Source: Rhodopirellula halodulae
GTDB taxonomy: Bacteria; Planctomycetota; Planctomycetia; Pirellulales; Pirellulaceae
Length of the DNA: 64,000 bases
Direction of reading: 5' to 3'
NCBI RefSeq assembly: GCF_020966775.1
Contig: NZ_JAJKFV010000002.1
Coordinates: forward strand, 124,001 to 188,000
Shown here: piece by piece, positions 17,572 to 26,478 of the stretch
Position numbering within the stretch: position 1 is the first letter of the stretch
Layout of the letters: every line of letters begins with the position of its first letter
Position numbers and translations under genes: made by a program
Notes under the pieces: generated by a model
The model's database searches: none
What the model was told of the DNA's origin: nothing
Seen by the model: only the letters and a program-made list of their open reading frames with translations

Positions 17572-18801
17572 ATGCAGGAAACCGAATTTTACCAGCAAAT
17601 TCTCGGACTCAAGCAACCTTGGTTCGTGGCTGATGTCAAACTTGATCCCGAGGCCCAGCAAGTTGACGTGTACGTCGAGCATCCTGAAGGAACCTCATTT
17701 TGCTGTCCCGAATGCGGCAAAGCCTGCTCGGTCTACGATCACACGAAGTCGCGTCGCTGGCGACACCTGGACACCATGCAATTCCGCACCGTCCTTCACG
17801 CTCAACCGTCTCGCGTGAATTGCCCTGAGCACGGCGTCAGACAGGCGACGTTGCCTTGGGCTGAGAAGAGCAGTCGCTTCACTATCTTATTTGATCGCTT
17901 TGCGATCGATGTGTTGCTCGCCACGCAAACCGTCCTAGGAGCCCAAGGCATCTTGAAAACAAGCTGGGACGAGACCTGGCACATTCTCAAAAGAGCAGCC
18001 GCTCGCTGGCAAGCTCGCAAATCGGCAAAACCGATGCCGCGAATTGTTATCGATGAAAAGGCCTTCCGCAAAGGGCAAAACTATATCACGTTAATTTACG
18101 ACCTCGATCGCAGCACCGTAGAAGCGATTTCCGATGGCAACGATACCGAGAGCGGAAACGCCTGTTTTTCGCAGCTTTCGCAGGAACAGCGTGACTCTGT
18201 AGAAGCCATCGCGATGGACATGAGTGCCGCGTTGGTCCGAAGCGCCAAGCAGAACATTCCACTGGCGGAGCACAAGATCGTGCACGATCGTTTTCACATC
18301 ATGAAGCTGGCAAGCGAAGCGGTCGACAAGGTGCGTCGCGGCGAACACCGACAACTGAAGAGTCAAGGCGATGATCGCTTGACGGGAACTCGCTATCTCT
18401 GGCTCCCGGGGCAAGAGAACCTGACCGACGGCCAGCGAGAACGATTCGACCGGGTCTACAAGCAAGAGTTGGAGACGGGAAAGGCTTGGGCCTACAAGGA
18501 AATGCTTCGCGACCTGTGGCACCATGAGGACGTGGGGTCAGCAACGCTCTTCTTCCAGGACTGGTACCGGCGAGTGATTCACACCAAGCTGACTCCGCTG
18601 AAGAAGGTCGCCCGCACCATCAAGGAACGTCTCGCCAACGTCGTGAGCTACTGCGCTCATGGAATCACCAACGCGGTGGCCAAGGGAATCAACAGCAAGA
18701 TCATGTCAATCAAACGACGCGTCGGTGGCTACCGAAACCGAGAAAACTTCAAAACCGCGATCTATTTCTACTGCGGTGGGCTGGATCCCTACCCACAATA
18801 A
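17572..18801 (+). CDS. ISL3-family transposase
   Basis: A 409-residue DDE transposase with a good ribosome-binding site (ggag at 17561-17564). The N-terminal zinc-finger (CPECGKACSVYDH ... CPEHG) precedes a helix-turn-helix region (about residues 95-150). The DDE catalytic core has the first Asp in RIVIDEKAFRKG, the second in IAMDMSAALV, and HDRFHIMKLASEAVDKVRR typical of ISL3/IS204-type enzymes. The C-terminal glutamate region ends in GYRNRENFKTAIYFYCGGL, also typical. Length is as expected for the family and no frameshift is seen, so it is probably active. Confidence 0.95.
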   Translation: MQETEFYQQILGLKQPWFVADVKLDPEAQQVDVYVEHPEGTSFCCPECGKACSVYDHTKSRRWRHLDTMQFRTVLHAQPSRVNCPEHGVRQATLPWAEKSSRFTILFDRFAIDVLLATQTVLGAQGILKTSWDETWHILKRAAARWQARKSAKPMPRIVIDEKAFRKGQNYITLIYDLDRSTVEAISDGNDTESGNACFSQLSQEQRDSVEAIAMDMSAALVRSAKQNIPLAEHKIVHDRFHIMKLASEAVDKVRRGEHRQLKSQGDDRLTGTRYLWLPGQENLTDGQRERFDRVYKQELETGKAWAYKEMLRDLWHHEDVGSATLFFQDWYRRVIHTKLTPLKKVARTIKERLANVVSYCAHGITNAVAKGINSKIMSIKRRVGGYRNRENFKTAIYFYCGGLDPYPQ

Positions 18802-18814
18802 ACCCGGTTAAACC
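18788..18814 (-). repeat. Right inverted repeat of the ISL3 element
   Basis: Inverted partner of 17517-17543. It overlaps the last codons of the transposase gene. The right target-site copy (aaaaaaac) follows at 18815-18822. Confidence 0.7.
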
Positions 18815-18945
18815 AAAAAAACACGCACAATGAAGGAGCCCTAATAAGCTGTTGAGTGCTTCGACACTTGTGCCAAATCTTCGTTGAACTAAAATTGGCG
18901 GTGATACAAGCGATTTGACCTCAGCTTTTCATTTGCCAGCATTCC

Positions 18946-19803
18946 ATGAAATCGCCGCCGACGGCCATCCCGAATCTTTGGCACCGCTGCATAATAAGCA
19001 GTCGGCATGCTTTGATGAAGAGTGGCTTTCGGCACCGACTAGTCACACTACGGCACCGGAACCTGACATCAAACGATGTATTTCTGAGCTCGTACCCGAA
19101 GTCAGGCAACACGTGGCTTCGTCACTTAATCACATATGTAGTGACTCAAGAGTCCGTTCCTTGGCGAGGTGGCGTTGATGGCGTCTCCAGATTAGTGGGG
19201 CGTCACCGGTTACTTCCGGAGGTCGCCGCTGGCGGAGGAAGGTTAATCAAGACACACGAACCGCATCGCGCGAGCTATCGACGCGCGGTTTTATTGGTAC
19301 GTGACGGTCGTGACGTCGCAGTTTCCGAATACTACTTTCAAAAAACCTACACCCCTTACTTTTACAAGTACGGCAACTCGTTCGAACGATTCTTGAATTT
19401 ATTCTTGAAAGGCAAGACAAACGGGTATCGAGCTTGGCACTACCACACGTCAACTTGGCTTGATGCGACTGCGGATCGACAGAATGACATCCTCGTCTTG
19501 CCATTCGAGCGTTTGAAGAGCGAGCCCCATGAGTCGCTTCGAAGCGTCGTCGATCACATAGGACTCGAGGCCGATGACTCTTTGATTCGAGACGCAATTG
19601 CCGATTGCAGTTTAGAATCGATGAAGCAGAAAGAAGATAAGTACTGGAAAGATCGTGGTGAATCCAGCAAAAACTTTGTTCGTTCAGGCAGCTTTGGTGG
19701 ATGGCGGAAACACTTCACGCCAGAGTTAGAAGAAGCATTCTGGAAAACCGCAGGCTCGACCATGGAACGACTTGGTTACGAGAGGGTTCGCCTGAGCCAA
19801 TGA
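18946..19803 (+). CDS. Sulfotransferase (P-loop, PAPS-dependent)
   Basis: A 285-residue cytosolic-type sulfotransferase. The 5'-phosphosulfate loop reads SYPKSGNTWLRH (about residues 48-59), the 3'-phosphate motif is VLLVRDGRDVAVSEYY, and the C-terminal block RSGSFGGWRKHFTPE matches the GxxGxWKxxFT signature. It should transfer sulfate from PAPS to a sugar hydroxyl of the repeat unit. It is the first gene after the insertion sequence and is followed by a glycosyltransferase 54 bases on. The start may be internal (Met24), because the first 40 residues lack conserved features. Confidence 0.92.
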   Translation: MKSPPTAIPNLWHRCIISSRHALMKSGFRHRLVTLRHRNLTSNDVFLSSYPKSGNTWLRHLITYVVTQESVPWRGGVDGVSRLVGRHRLLPEVAAGGGRLIKTHEPHRASYRRAVLLVRDGRDVAVSEYYFQKTYTPYFYKYGNSFERFLNLFLKGKTNGYRAWHYHTSTWLDATADRQNDILVLPFERLKSEPHESLRSVVDHIGLEADDSLIRDAIADCSLESMKQKEDKYWKDRGESSKNFVRSGSFGGWRKHFTPELEEAFWKTAGSTMERLGYERVRLSQ

Positions 19804-19857
19804 AACTAGAATGTGTTGCGTGATGGCGAAAATTCAGATTCCGTGTGCTAAGACCTT

Positions 19858-21021
19858 TTGGAGTTCTCTATCTTGACGAAGGGCTGTCCTTTGACTTCCG
19901 AAACGAGGCCTCCAATATCTGTCGCGGTCGTGCTACCAGGACCACGCAACGGCATGACGCTCATGACTGAGCGAATTGTTCGTGAGATGCAAAGACAATT
20001 CTCACTGCGTGTGTTTGACATTGGAAAGAACGGTCGCCCTCGCGGCCGAAGATGGCAGCTTAAAAAGCTGATTCGCAGCGTTTTCTCTGCCCTTCGAATC
20101 TTTAGCTGGAAACGACGGGGACAGGAGCGATTGTACCTCGTACTCAACTCCGCGTCTGGACTCATCTACAATCTCGCTCAAGTGATTGCTGGTCGCGGCA
20201 GAGGATTTGAAATGGTGGTCCACCATCATGTGTGGTCTTATCTTTCCAAACGTGATTGGCGAATGGACCTGATCATTCGGTTTTTAGGAGACAATGCTGT
20301 ACACGTCGTTGCCTGCCCGGAAATGGCATCCGCACTGGAGAAGGTTTACGCTCGTCGCCTGAGGTTTGCCTATGTGACACCAGGAATCGTCGGATTGCCA
20401 GAGCAAAGCGAACCCGACAATGCACCAAACACGGGAGGACGTGCTTTCCGGCTTGGCATGCTCAGCAATCTAACAATCGAAAAGGGTTTGGGCGATGCAA
20501 TTGAAACGTTTGCGGAGCTAAGACGACGCGACCGTGATGTCGAGTTAATACTTGCCGGCCCCGCGGCTGAACCGGAAGCTAGGCGGAGAATCGCCGATGC
20601 ACAGCAGAAATATGGCGACCGAATACACGTTCTTGGACCTGTCTACGGTGACGAGAAGACCGCTTTCTATCGAGAAATCGATGCATTCCTATTTCCGACT
20701 CGATATCGAAACGAATCCTGGGGGATCGTTTTGAACGAAGCACTGATGGCAGGGGTTCCAGTCATCACGCTCCGCCGAGGTTGTATTGGATACCTTGTCG
20801 GAAAGACCGGAGGTACTCTAGCTGCTCACGACAACGATTATGTCGAGACAGCTACATCGCAAATTGAACACTGGATCAAAGAGCCGGCCCAATACGCCAA
20901 GGCTACGGGAATGGCGCGGAGTCGGGGCAATGAATTGAGGGAAGAGGCTGAAGCTCAGTTGACTTGCTTCCTTGATGGTTTCCAAACCGGGCATTGGCCT
21001 ACCCCCATGAGACATGGCTGA
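19858..21021 (+). CDS. Glycosyltransferase family 4
   Basis: About 387 residues from a TTG at 19858. No upstream ATG exists in frame, and the first beta strand (ISVAVVLPGPRNGM) needs a start before 19930, so a TTG start is likely. The GT-B fold is indicated by the nucleotide-sugar-binding half: LGMLSNLTIEKGLGDAIETF, VELILAGPAAEPEAR, and the donor-site block FPTRYRNESWGIVLNEALMAGVPV with the conserved glutamates. It should add a sugar to the lipid-linked repeat unit on the cytoplasmic face. Its stop overlaps the start of the pyruvyltransferase gene by one base. Confidence 0.88.
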   Translation: MEFSILTKGCPLTSETRPPISVAVVLPGPRNGMTLMTERIVREMQRQFSLRVFDIGKNGRPRGRRWQLKKLIRSVFSALRIFSWKRRGQERLYLVLNSASGLIYNLAQVIAGRGRGFEMVVHHHVWSYLSKRDWRMDLIIRFLGDNAVHVVACPEMASALEKVYARRLRFAYVTPGIVGLPEQSEPDNAPNTGGRAFRLGMLSNLTIEKGLGDAIETFAELRRRDRDVELILAGPAAEPEARRRIADAQQKYGDRIHVLGPVYGDEKTAFYREIDAFLFPTRYRNESWGIVLNEALMAGVPVITLRRGCIGYLVGKTGGTLAAHDNDYVETATSQIEHWIKEPAQYAKATGMARSRGNELREEAEAQLTCFLDGFQTGHWPTPMRHG

Positions 21022-22112
21022 TGAACAGCCCCAACGCTCAATCCGAGACACGCAAGTACGCAATCTTCGGCTTCTTCGGTGGATTCAATTCAGGCGATGA
21101 AGCCATCCTGGAGACCGTGATCCGAAATCTACGCTCGCTTCATCCGAACGCGGACATCGTGGCGATCTGCCCACGAATCCGAAGTGGGTATGCACCGGTC
21201 TACGAGTCGATGGGAATTCGCGTTGTTCCGGCAAATGCAGTGAAGCAAGTCCGCCTATTGCTTCGGACGCACCAACTGATTGTTGGCGGCGGCCAAATCA
21301 TCACCGGCGACCGTTCCTACAAAGGGCTGCTCTACCTCTGGTGGCTACATCGAATTGCTGCGTCCCATGGTCGCAAGCCATACATGGTTGGAATTGGAGT
21401 TGAAGGGGTCCAGCGGCGACTTGCGAAGTGGATCGTGAAGAGTTTGACAGGGTACACCGCACGCATCGGATGCCGCGATGAGTATTCGCTAAACATGCTC
21501 CGCAGTGCTGGATGCGACGATGGAAAACTTAAGCTAACCGCAGACGTCGTTCTTTCATCCGTGTTCCAAATGGAAAAGATCAAGACCTTGCAAAAGCAAG
21601 AGCGTCCAATTGCGATTGGCCTGCACCACAGCCCGGTTCGTACGTATGCGGAACCCGACTTTTACCAAAGCCTGGTGAAGAAAATTCGCCTCGCATTCCC
21701 GGAAAGAAGTGTGGTACTTGTATCCAATGACTCTCGAACAAACTTTGACGCTGGCCTGTTAAACCACCTTACAACGTCGATTGATGACCCTCTTGTGGGC
21801 TTTCAACACTTCGATTCACTCGAGGACGTGGTCAAGGTGTACGCACATGCATTGTGCGTGGTAAGTGTCAGAATGCATCCGCTAATATTGGCATTGATTC
21901 ACGAAGTCCCAGTGGTTGGTGTAAAACGAAGCAAAAAGGTCGAACAACTGTCCAGCAGAGTTGGATTCCCCCTCTACTGCCCTTTAAATGAAAGCAATCC
22001 TTCAAGCGACAGCGGTGATTTGATTAAATGTATCAAACGAGCGATCCAGCAAGAATCGTTTGAGTTAGGTGAATTGCCCAATCTTGCGAAGATCAATTTC
22101 TTAAGTGTCTGA
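21021..22112 (+). CDS. Polysaccharide pyruvyl transferase family protein
   Basis: A 363-residue protein using the ATG at 21021, which overlaps the preceding stop as TGATG and implies translational coupling. The family signature is clear: FFGGFNSGDEAILETVIRNL near the N-terminus, LIVGGGQIITGDRSYKG, and the later SVRMHPLILALIHEVPVVGV. Members (CsaB, WcaK types) transfer pyruvate from phosphoenolpyruvate to a sugar as a ketal, giving an acidic polysaccharide, although some members have other roles. It belongs to the 18946-23683 plus-strand run. Confidence 0.9.
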   Translation: MNSPNAQSETRKYAIFGFFGGFNSGDEAILETVIRNLRSLHPNADIVAICPRIRSGYAPVYESMGIRVVPANAVKQVRLLLRTHQLIVGGGQIITGDRSYKGLLYLWWLHRIAASHGRKPYMVGIGVEGVQRRLAKWIVKSLTGYTARIGCRDEYSLNMLRSAGCDDGKLKLTADVVLSSVFQMEKIKTLQKQERPIAIGLHHSPVRTYAEPDFYQSLVKKIRLAFPERSVVLVSNDSRTNFDAGLLNHLTTSIDDPLVGFQHFDSLEDVVKVYAHALCVVSVRMHPLILALIHEVPVVGVKRSKKVEQLSSRVGFPLYCPLNESNPSSDSGDLIKCIKRAIQQESFELGELPNLAKINFLSV

Positions 22113-22177
22113 GAAATCAGTGCGTCCTGACCGTCGCCCATCAACCCATCTCGGCTTTGTTCTACCGGAACTGACGT

Positions 22178-23683
22178 ATGCCTCCTAAAGAGTTACAACA
22201 ACAAGCTACGATTCGCAAGGCAGTGGGACTTGCGCTGGGCGTACTCTTTGTTGCAACGCTGCTTGGTCTCGCAGTTGCTTGGTCCGAAATGTCTCCGACC
22301 CGATTTCGACTCGCTCTGATGCTAGTGGGCCCAGCATTCATCACCCTCGCCACGCCAATCTTGATCGCGATGCGGCAACGCCCGTACGACATTTTCCACC
22401 CACTCAATTTTGTTGCACTGTCGTTCTTTTTTGGTGTATTTGGACGTGTCCTCTATGTGCTATCTGCGCACTCGGAAGCGGCGCAAGACCTACTGGAGGG
22501 ACGTCCAATCGAGATGCTTATCCCTGGTGCAATTCTTAGTGCCACGGGTTCAGTTTTGCTTTGCACCGGTTTCGTCGTGGCAGGATCGATTCATGTTCGC
22601 ATGCGAACGCTAAACCGAATTTTTGAGGGAACGACCTATCGAGGACTTTCGCTCTGGCTTCCGTTTTGGCTTCTCGTTTCACTAGGCGCCACGTACCTAT
22701 TTCTTCGCGAAACAGGCTTTCAATATGATGGATTTGCATCGCTTTCAGCAAAGCGTCGCATGGTTGTCAATGGAAACGAAACTCCACTTGGCTACCATCG
22801 CTTGCTCGCTCAAGGCATTTCACGGATTGTTATGCTAATTCTAATTTCGATGTGGTTTTGGCCGATTCGCCGCAGTATTGGCTTACGACTTTGGATCTTG
22901 ACATTCAGCCTTTCAGCCGTAGCGTTGCCGTTCATGGCCAGCAGTCGCGTCAATGTATTGCTGGCACTTATCGCCGCCTGCGTTGCGATTAACCGACTGA
23001 AGATCATTCAATTTCGAACGCTACTACTGGCAGTTGCTGCATGCGTAGTGATTCTGACTTGCATGCTTGCACTGCGCAGAGAGAATCAACGGGGAATAGA
23101 CGCGTCAGAGTCAATCGTAAACCTAGGTTTGGAACCGCTGTTCGGGAACAAGAACTTCGCTTGTGTGGTCAAGCTTTCGCATATCTATGACGGAGTCCCG
23201 GACTTAATGGAATATAAATATGGCCAATCATACCTTGGCATGTTTTATGCCCCGATCCCTCGTACTCTTTGGGAAGACAAGCCAGCAATACGGATGGGGC
23301 GAGAAATCACAGAGAAAATCTACCACCGCGGATTAGACCTCCGAGACAAAGGCGGTGGAACTCCGCCTGGAATGTTCGCCGAGGCAATTATCAATTTCAG
23401 CGTGTATTTATTCCCATTGTTTGTGTTCCTGGTTGGCTTACTATTCCGAATACTCGACAATTCACTAAAAGCACTGGCCGACCAAAGTCCAGTTGGAACG
23501 GCACTTTATGCTGGAATCATGCCTGGGCTGAGCCTCGAATTGATGTCTGGAGACTTCGTGGCCACCGTTATTCTAACATTGTCTGTATTGGGCATCCTCG
23601 TCGCCATCTGCATTCTTAGACGCTTAACTATCAAGCGGCGATATACCTATCTTTCCTACGACGAAACGGAACCTGCACGATAG
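22178..23683 (+). CDS. Oligosaccharide repeat-unit polymerase (Wzy-like)
   Basis: A 501-residue polytopic membrane protein with about 12 hydrophobic segments. A large soluble loop in the second half (about residues 325-395: YKYGQSYLGMFYAPIPRTLW, GGGTPPGMFAEAIINF) has the arrangement seen in oligosaccharide repeat-unit polymerases. It should join flipped repeat units in the periplasm, working with the flippase at 24621-26003 and the Wzc-type co-polymerase. It is convergent with the second sulfotransferase, only 5 bases away. Confidence 0.82.
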   Translation: MPPKELQQQATIRKAVGLALGVLFVATLLGLAVAWSEMSPTRFRLALMLVGPAFITLATPILIAMRQRPYDIFHPLNFVALSFFFGVFGRVLYVLSAHSEAAQDLLEGRPIEMLIPGAILSATGSVLLCTGFVVAGSIHVRMRTLNRIFEGTTYRGLSLWLPFWLLVSLGATYLFLRETGFQYDGFASLSAKRRMVVNGNETPLGYHRLLAQGISRIVMLILISMWFWPIRRSIGLRLWILTFSLSAVALPFMASSRVNVLLALIAACVAINRLKIIQFRTLLLAVAACVVILTCMLALRRENQRGIDASESIVNLGLEPLFGNKNFACVVKLSHIYDGVPDLMEYKYGQSYLGMFYAPIPRTLWEDKPAIRMGREITEKIYHRGLDLRDKGGGTPPGMFAEAIINFSVYLFPLFVFLVGLLFRILDNSLKALADQSPVGTALYAGIMPGLSLELMSGDFVATVILTLSVLGILVAICILRRLTIKRRYTYLSYDETEPAR

Positions 23684-23688
23684 AGCAT

Positions 23689-24612
23689 TTACGCTTGATC
23701 TTTCGGAAGTTTCCAGTGGTTTAGATCACGGCCGAGTAATCGCTCCACTTTTTCGACCTCGGGAGCAAAATGCTCTACTAACTCGCGGCTGAACTCTCGA
23801 GAGACGGGCTCGCGTTTCGAAGGACGAAACATCAGCTTGTGCTTTGCCGCACGGGCATAGCGATAGAAAGCTCCGCTGAGCCTGGACTTCAAAAACATCG
23901 TCACGTTGCGCACCGGTTTGCTTCGCAACATCCGAGTGACGACAACACTGTTTGATTTCATCGCTGCGTTGTCTTTGGGAAACTCGGATCGCCCATCACT
24001 GGGAAGCTCGAGAAACGACAATACGCGTTCGTACTCTGCTTTGGGATCTTGAGCGAAATCGTCGAATAGCAGCACATGTACTTGCGCCGGCGGGATGACT
24101 GCGAGGGCGCGCTCTAACTGCGTTCCTAACGCTGCTACGGAAGCGTACTGCAACAGTCTAGGAGACTTGCATCTCGCTGCGATCGATGCTGGATTGCTCC
24201 GACGCGACTCCTGCATTCGCCACGCTTTTTCGAAATCCGGTTCGTTTTCCGCTTCATGGAAACACATCTGCATGTGATAGGCATGCGCGACTTCGTCAGG
24301 ACGCCGCAACATGAATAGGTACCGCATTGACGGGTTATAGGCCAGTGAATCCGGCACCGCACAGTCCGAATATAGGTAGAGTGTCGACCCCTCCCCGACA
24401 ACAGCGTGCTCGTCGGTCGCAGCCTGAAACAAAGACTCGTAGGCTTGCGTTGTTTCGATTCCTTCACTGCTACGTAACCCAGGCATGTCGGAAGCCCAAT
24501 AAAAAGGCTCCTTCACGAAGGAAAAGTAAATCTGCGGATGAGTCCGCAGATAGTTCGCAAGGGCCGTCGTACCACTCTTGGGAACGCCCCCGATGATGAA
24601 GTTCGGCTTCAT
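23689..24612 (-). CDS. Sulfotransferase
   Basis: A 307-residue sulfotransferase with a near-terminal phosphosulfate loop (FIIGGVPKSGTTALANYL, residues 5-22), KEPFYWASD as in carbohydrate sulfotransferases, and a 3'-phosphate region YLFMLRRPDEVAHAYHMQM in which Ala replaces the more usual Ser. The DUF-like C-terminus ends with LLGRDLNHWKLP. It is likely to sulfate a sugar of the exopolysaccharide. The flippase gene lies 8 bases upstream on the same strand, so the pair is probably co-transcribed. Confidence 0.9.
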   Translation of the reverse strand: MKPNFIIGGVPKSGTTALANYLRTHPQIYFSFVKEPFYWASDMPGLRSSEGIETTQAYESLFQAATDEHAVVGEGSTLYLYSDCAVPDSLAYNPSMRYLFMLRRPDEVAHAYHMQMCFHEAENEPDFEKAWRMQESRRSNPASIAARCKSPRLLQYASVAALGTQLERALAVIPPAQVHVLLFDDFAQDPKAEYERVLSFLELPSDGRSEFPKDNAAMKSNSVVVTRMLRSKPVRNVTMFLKSRLSGAFYRYARAAKHKLMFRPSKREPVSREFSRELVEHFAPEVEKVERLLGRDLNHWKLPKDQA

Positions 24613-24620
24613 AGTAGCTC

Positions 24621-26003
24621 TTAGGTTTTCGCTTGTTTCTTTCGGTTCAAAATGCGCTTACTCAATTCCAACATGCCCCTGAGATCAGTTGTTGGCGTAC
24701 ACCATATCTTGATTTGCCAGCGGACAATCAACATTGAAATCACATTGCGAGCACAAATCATCAAAGCGGCCATGCAGGCGGCTCCAAACAGTTGATATGT
24801 CTGGATGACCCAGGGTGCTGTGAAAACGTAAGCGATCGCCAGAAGTACCGTTGTCACCGTGGTGACGCCCAAACGATTGGTCATTCGCAAGGTCAATCCC
24901 GCGCTGCCCGCGCCAACGAAGACGACATTCGCAGCCCCAAGCAAGCACAATGATGTTGCGCCGACCGCGAAATCGGGATCGAACACCGACAGCACCGCAT
25001 CTCCGAAGAACAGGAAAAGCAAGAATGCGATCAACGCTGGGGGAGTCGCAATGGTTGACGTAGTGCGCAAGAGCCTCTGCAATTGTTTCAGATCACCGGC
25101 AGAATACAGTTCGGCGATGAACGTAGGGACGGCGGCGTTGATCAACAAGAGTGGCGCACTGACCAGGGAAATCATTCGCCGTATTGCCCCCCAAGTTCCG
25201 ACCTCCACATCGGTGCAATAGCGCCCAACCAACAGGGTCTCAAATTCAACCAATCCAAACACCGCCATCTGCGAGATCACGATTTTGGAGCTCTCAGCGA
25301 GAAGACTTCGGTACCCCGGCACTCGATGCGGAGACTCGACGGGCGTATCAGCATCTTGAAACGCTTTTCGCAGAACGAACACACCTAGCAACGTGATCAA
25401 GAGTGAGATCACGACGTGCACCAAAAGTGCGTCGCGTGCGTCATTGATGCTGGCCCCAAACAGCAACAAGTACAGCATCATGGACACATTGACCAATGGC
25501 CCCTCCTGAAGCCCGCCGAAAAAAGCCGCCTGTGAAAACTTTTGAAGTCCGCGGAAGCTCTCAGTGAACATGGTGATCGCGGCTCGTAAGGCGACCCAAG
25601 TCAGGATCAATGGCAAGACGGACTGTAGCGAACGGCCCAAGAGTCTGGGGTACCAATGCAGCAACATTGAAAAAACGCATGCACAGAGAACACATGCGAT
25701 CGCGGACATCGCGAATACCCGCCGAAGCAATGTCCTACGCTCGTCCCGACTGACTCCCTCCTTCCGAGGACTTAATTGACGCAGCAACACGGTGCTGAGC
25801 CCGGAACATGTGATGACGGTTCCTAACGAAGTCGCACTGACGGCGATGACATAAAGAGAAATCTCGGAATCGCTGAGGTAACGACAAACCAAGCGATAGT
25901 TGTAGAGAACGCAGAAGACGGAAGCGACGCGTCCGATCAAAGCCCAGAGGCTACTGGAGGCCAGTCGGCGGAGGAGGGAATTTGGTTGTTTCGGCGTCGG
26001 CAT
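24621..26003 (-). CDS. Wzx-type polysaccharide flippase (MOP superfamily)
   Basis: A 460-residue membrane protein with about 12-14 helices. The N-terminus (LASSSLWALIGRVASVFCVL) and spaced charged residues in helices fit the MOP/polysaccharide synthase family. It should flip undecaprenyl-linked repeat units across the inner membrane for polymerisation by the Wzy-like proteins. It is followed by the sulfotransferase gene at 23689-24612 in the same direction. Confidence 0.88.
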   Translation of the reverse strand: MPTPKQPNSLLRRLASSSLWALIGRVASVFCVLYNYRLVCRYLSDSEISLYVIAVSATSLGTVITCSGLSTVLLRQLSPRKEGVSRDERRTLLRRVFAMSAIACVLCACVFSMLLHWYPRLLGRSLQSVLPLILTWVALRAAITMFTESFRGLQKFSQAAFFGGLQEGPLVNVSMMLYLLLFGASINDARDALLVHVVISLLITLLGVFVLRKAFQDADTPVESPHRVPGYRSLLAESSKIVISQMAVFGLVEFETLLVGRYCTDVEVGTWGAIRRMISLVSAPLLLINAAVPTFIAELYSAGDLKQLQRLLRTTSTIATPPALIAFLLFLFFGDAVLSVFDPDFAVGATSLCLLGAANVVFVGAGSAGLTLRMTNRLGVTTVTTVLLAIAYVFTAPWVIQTYQLFGAACMAALMICARNVISMLIVRWQIKIWCTPTTDLRGMLELSKRILNRKKQAKT

Positions 26004-26092
26004 ACGCGGTTGCAGATTGGACTGTAGCGGTTGTGTGGAAGAAACGAAACGTTTTGACTCAGGACAGCGCTGGAAACTAGATACGATTCCAA

Positions 26093-26112
26093 TGTCTTCC
26101 CAAAGACGGCTC
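26093..26112 (+). repeat. First copy of a 20-base hairpin repeat
   Basis: tgtcttcccaaagacggctc matches 26265-26284 except for one base. Each copy can fold as gtctt...aagac. Its role is unknown. Confidence 0.45.
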
Positions 26113-26264
26113 AGCGAGCACCCAACTCGAAAAGTCTAATTGTCGCATCGCAAATTCGACACCTGTGTTTCAATGGATTGCAGTTCAATCATGCCCGGAG
26201 AACACCGTTAAATCCCGCCGAAGGCTATCTGCATCCACCTAAACCTGACTGGGAAACAGCCATG

Positions 26265-26284
26265 TGTCTTCGCAAAGACGGCTC
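26265..26284 (+). repeat. Second copy of a 20-base hairpin repeat
   Basis: tgtcttcgcaaagacggctc, 172 bases from the first copy, in the leader of the third sulfotransferase gene. Confidence 0.45.
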
Positions 26285-26478
26285 GGTAAAATCGCGCCGG
26301 CAACGACTCGATTTCAGGTTCCATTCTCGCATCTGGACGCAAAGCAACCGCGGCGATGAAGCCTTAATTTTCGTGGCTCGGTTTCCAGCAGGGATTCGAT
26401 CCGGGGAATGGCAGAAACGATTGAAATCCGACACGGGTGGCTTAACATGTCAGCTTCCAACTCACACCGCAGGTAAAC

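Larger units (their letters stand above)
17517..18814 (+). mobile_element. Complete ISL3-family insertion sequence (about 1.3 kb)
   Basis: The element carries one transposase gene between imperfect inverted ends. Left end 17517-17543 and right end 18788-18814 match at 19 of 27 positions, sharing a GG terminus, a central ccggg and tgtgggt. Both flanks carry a near-identical 8-base duplication. The intact transposase and nearly matching flanks suggest a fairly recent insertion. It lies between the O-antigen ligase-like gene and the first sulfotransferase of the polysaccharide locus and does not visibly interrupt an intact gene. Confidence 0.82.
26004..26478. other. Divergent gap with a short direct repeat
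   Basis: 475 bases between the flippase gene (minus) and the third sulfotransferase (plus), presumably with both promoters. Plus-strand frames here encode no recognisable protein. It holds two copies of a 20-base sequence (tgtcttNNcaaagacggctc type) at 26093-26112 and 26265-26284. Confidence 0.5.
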
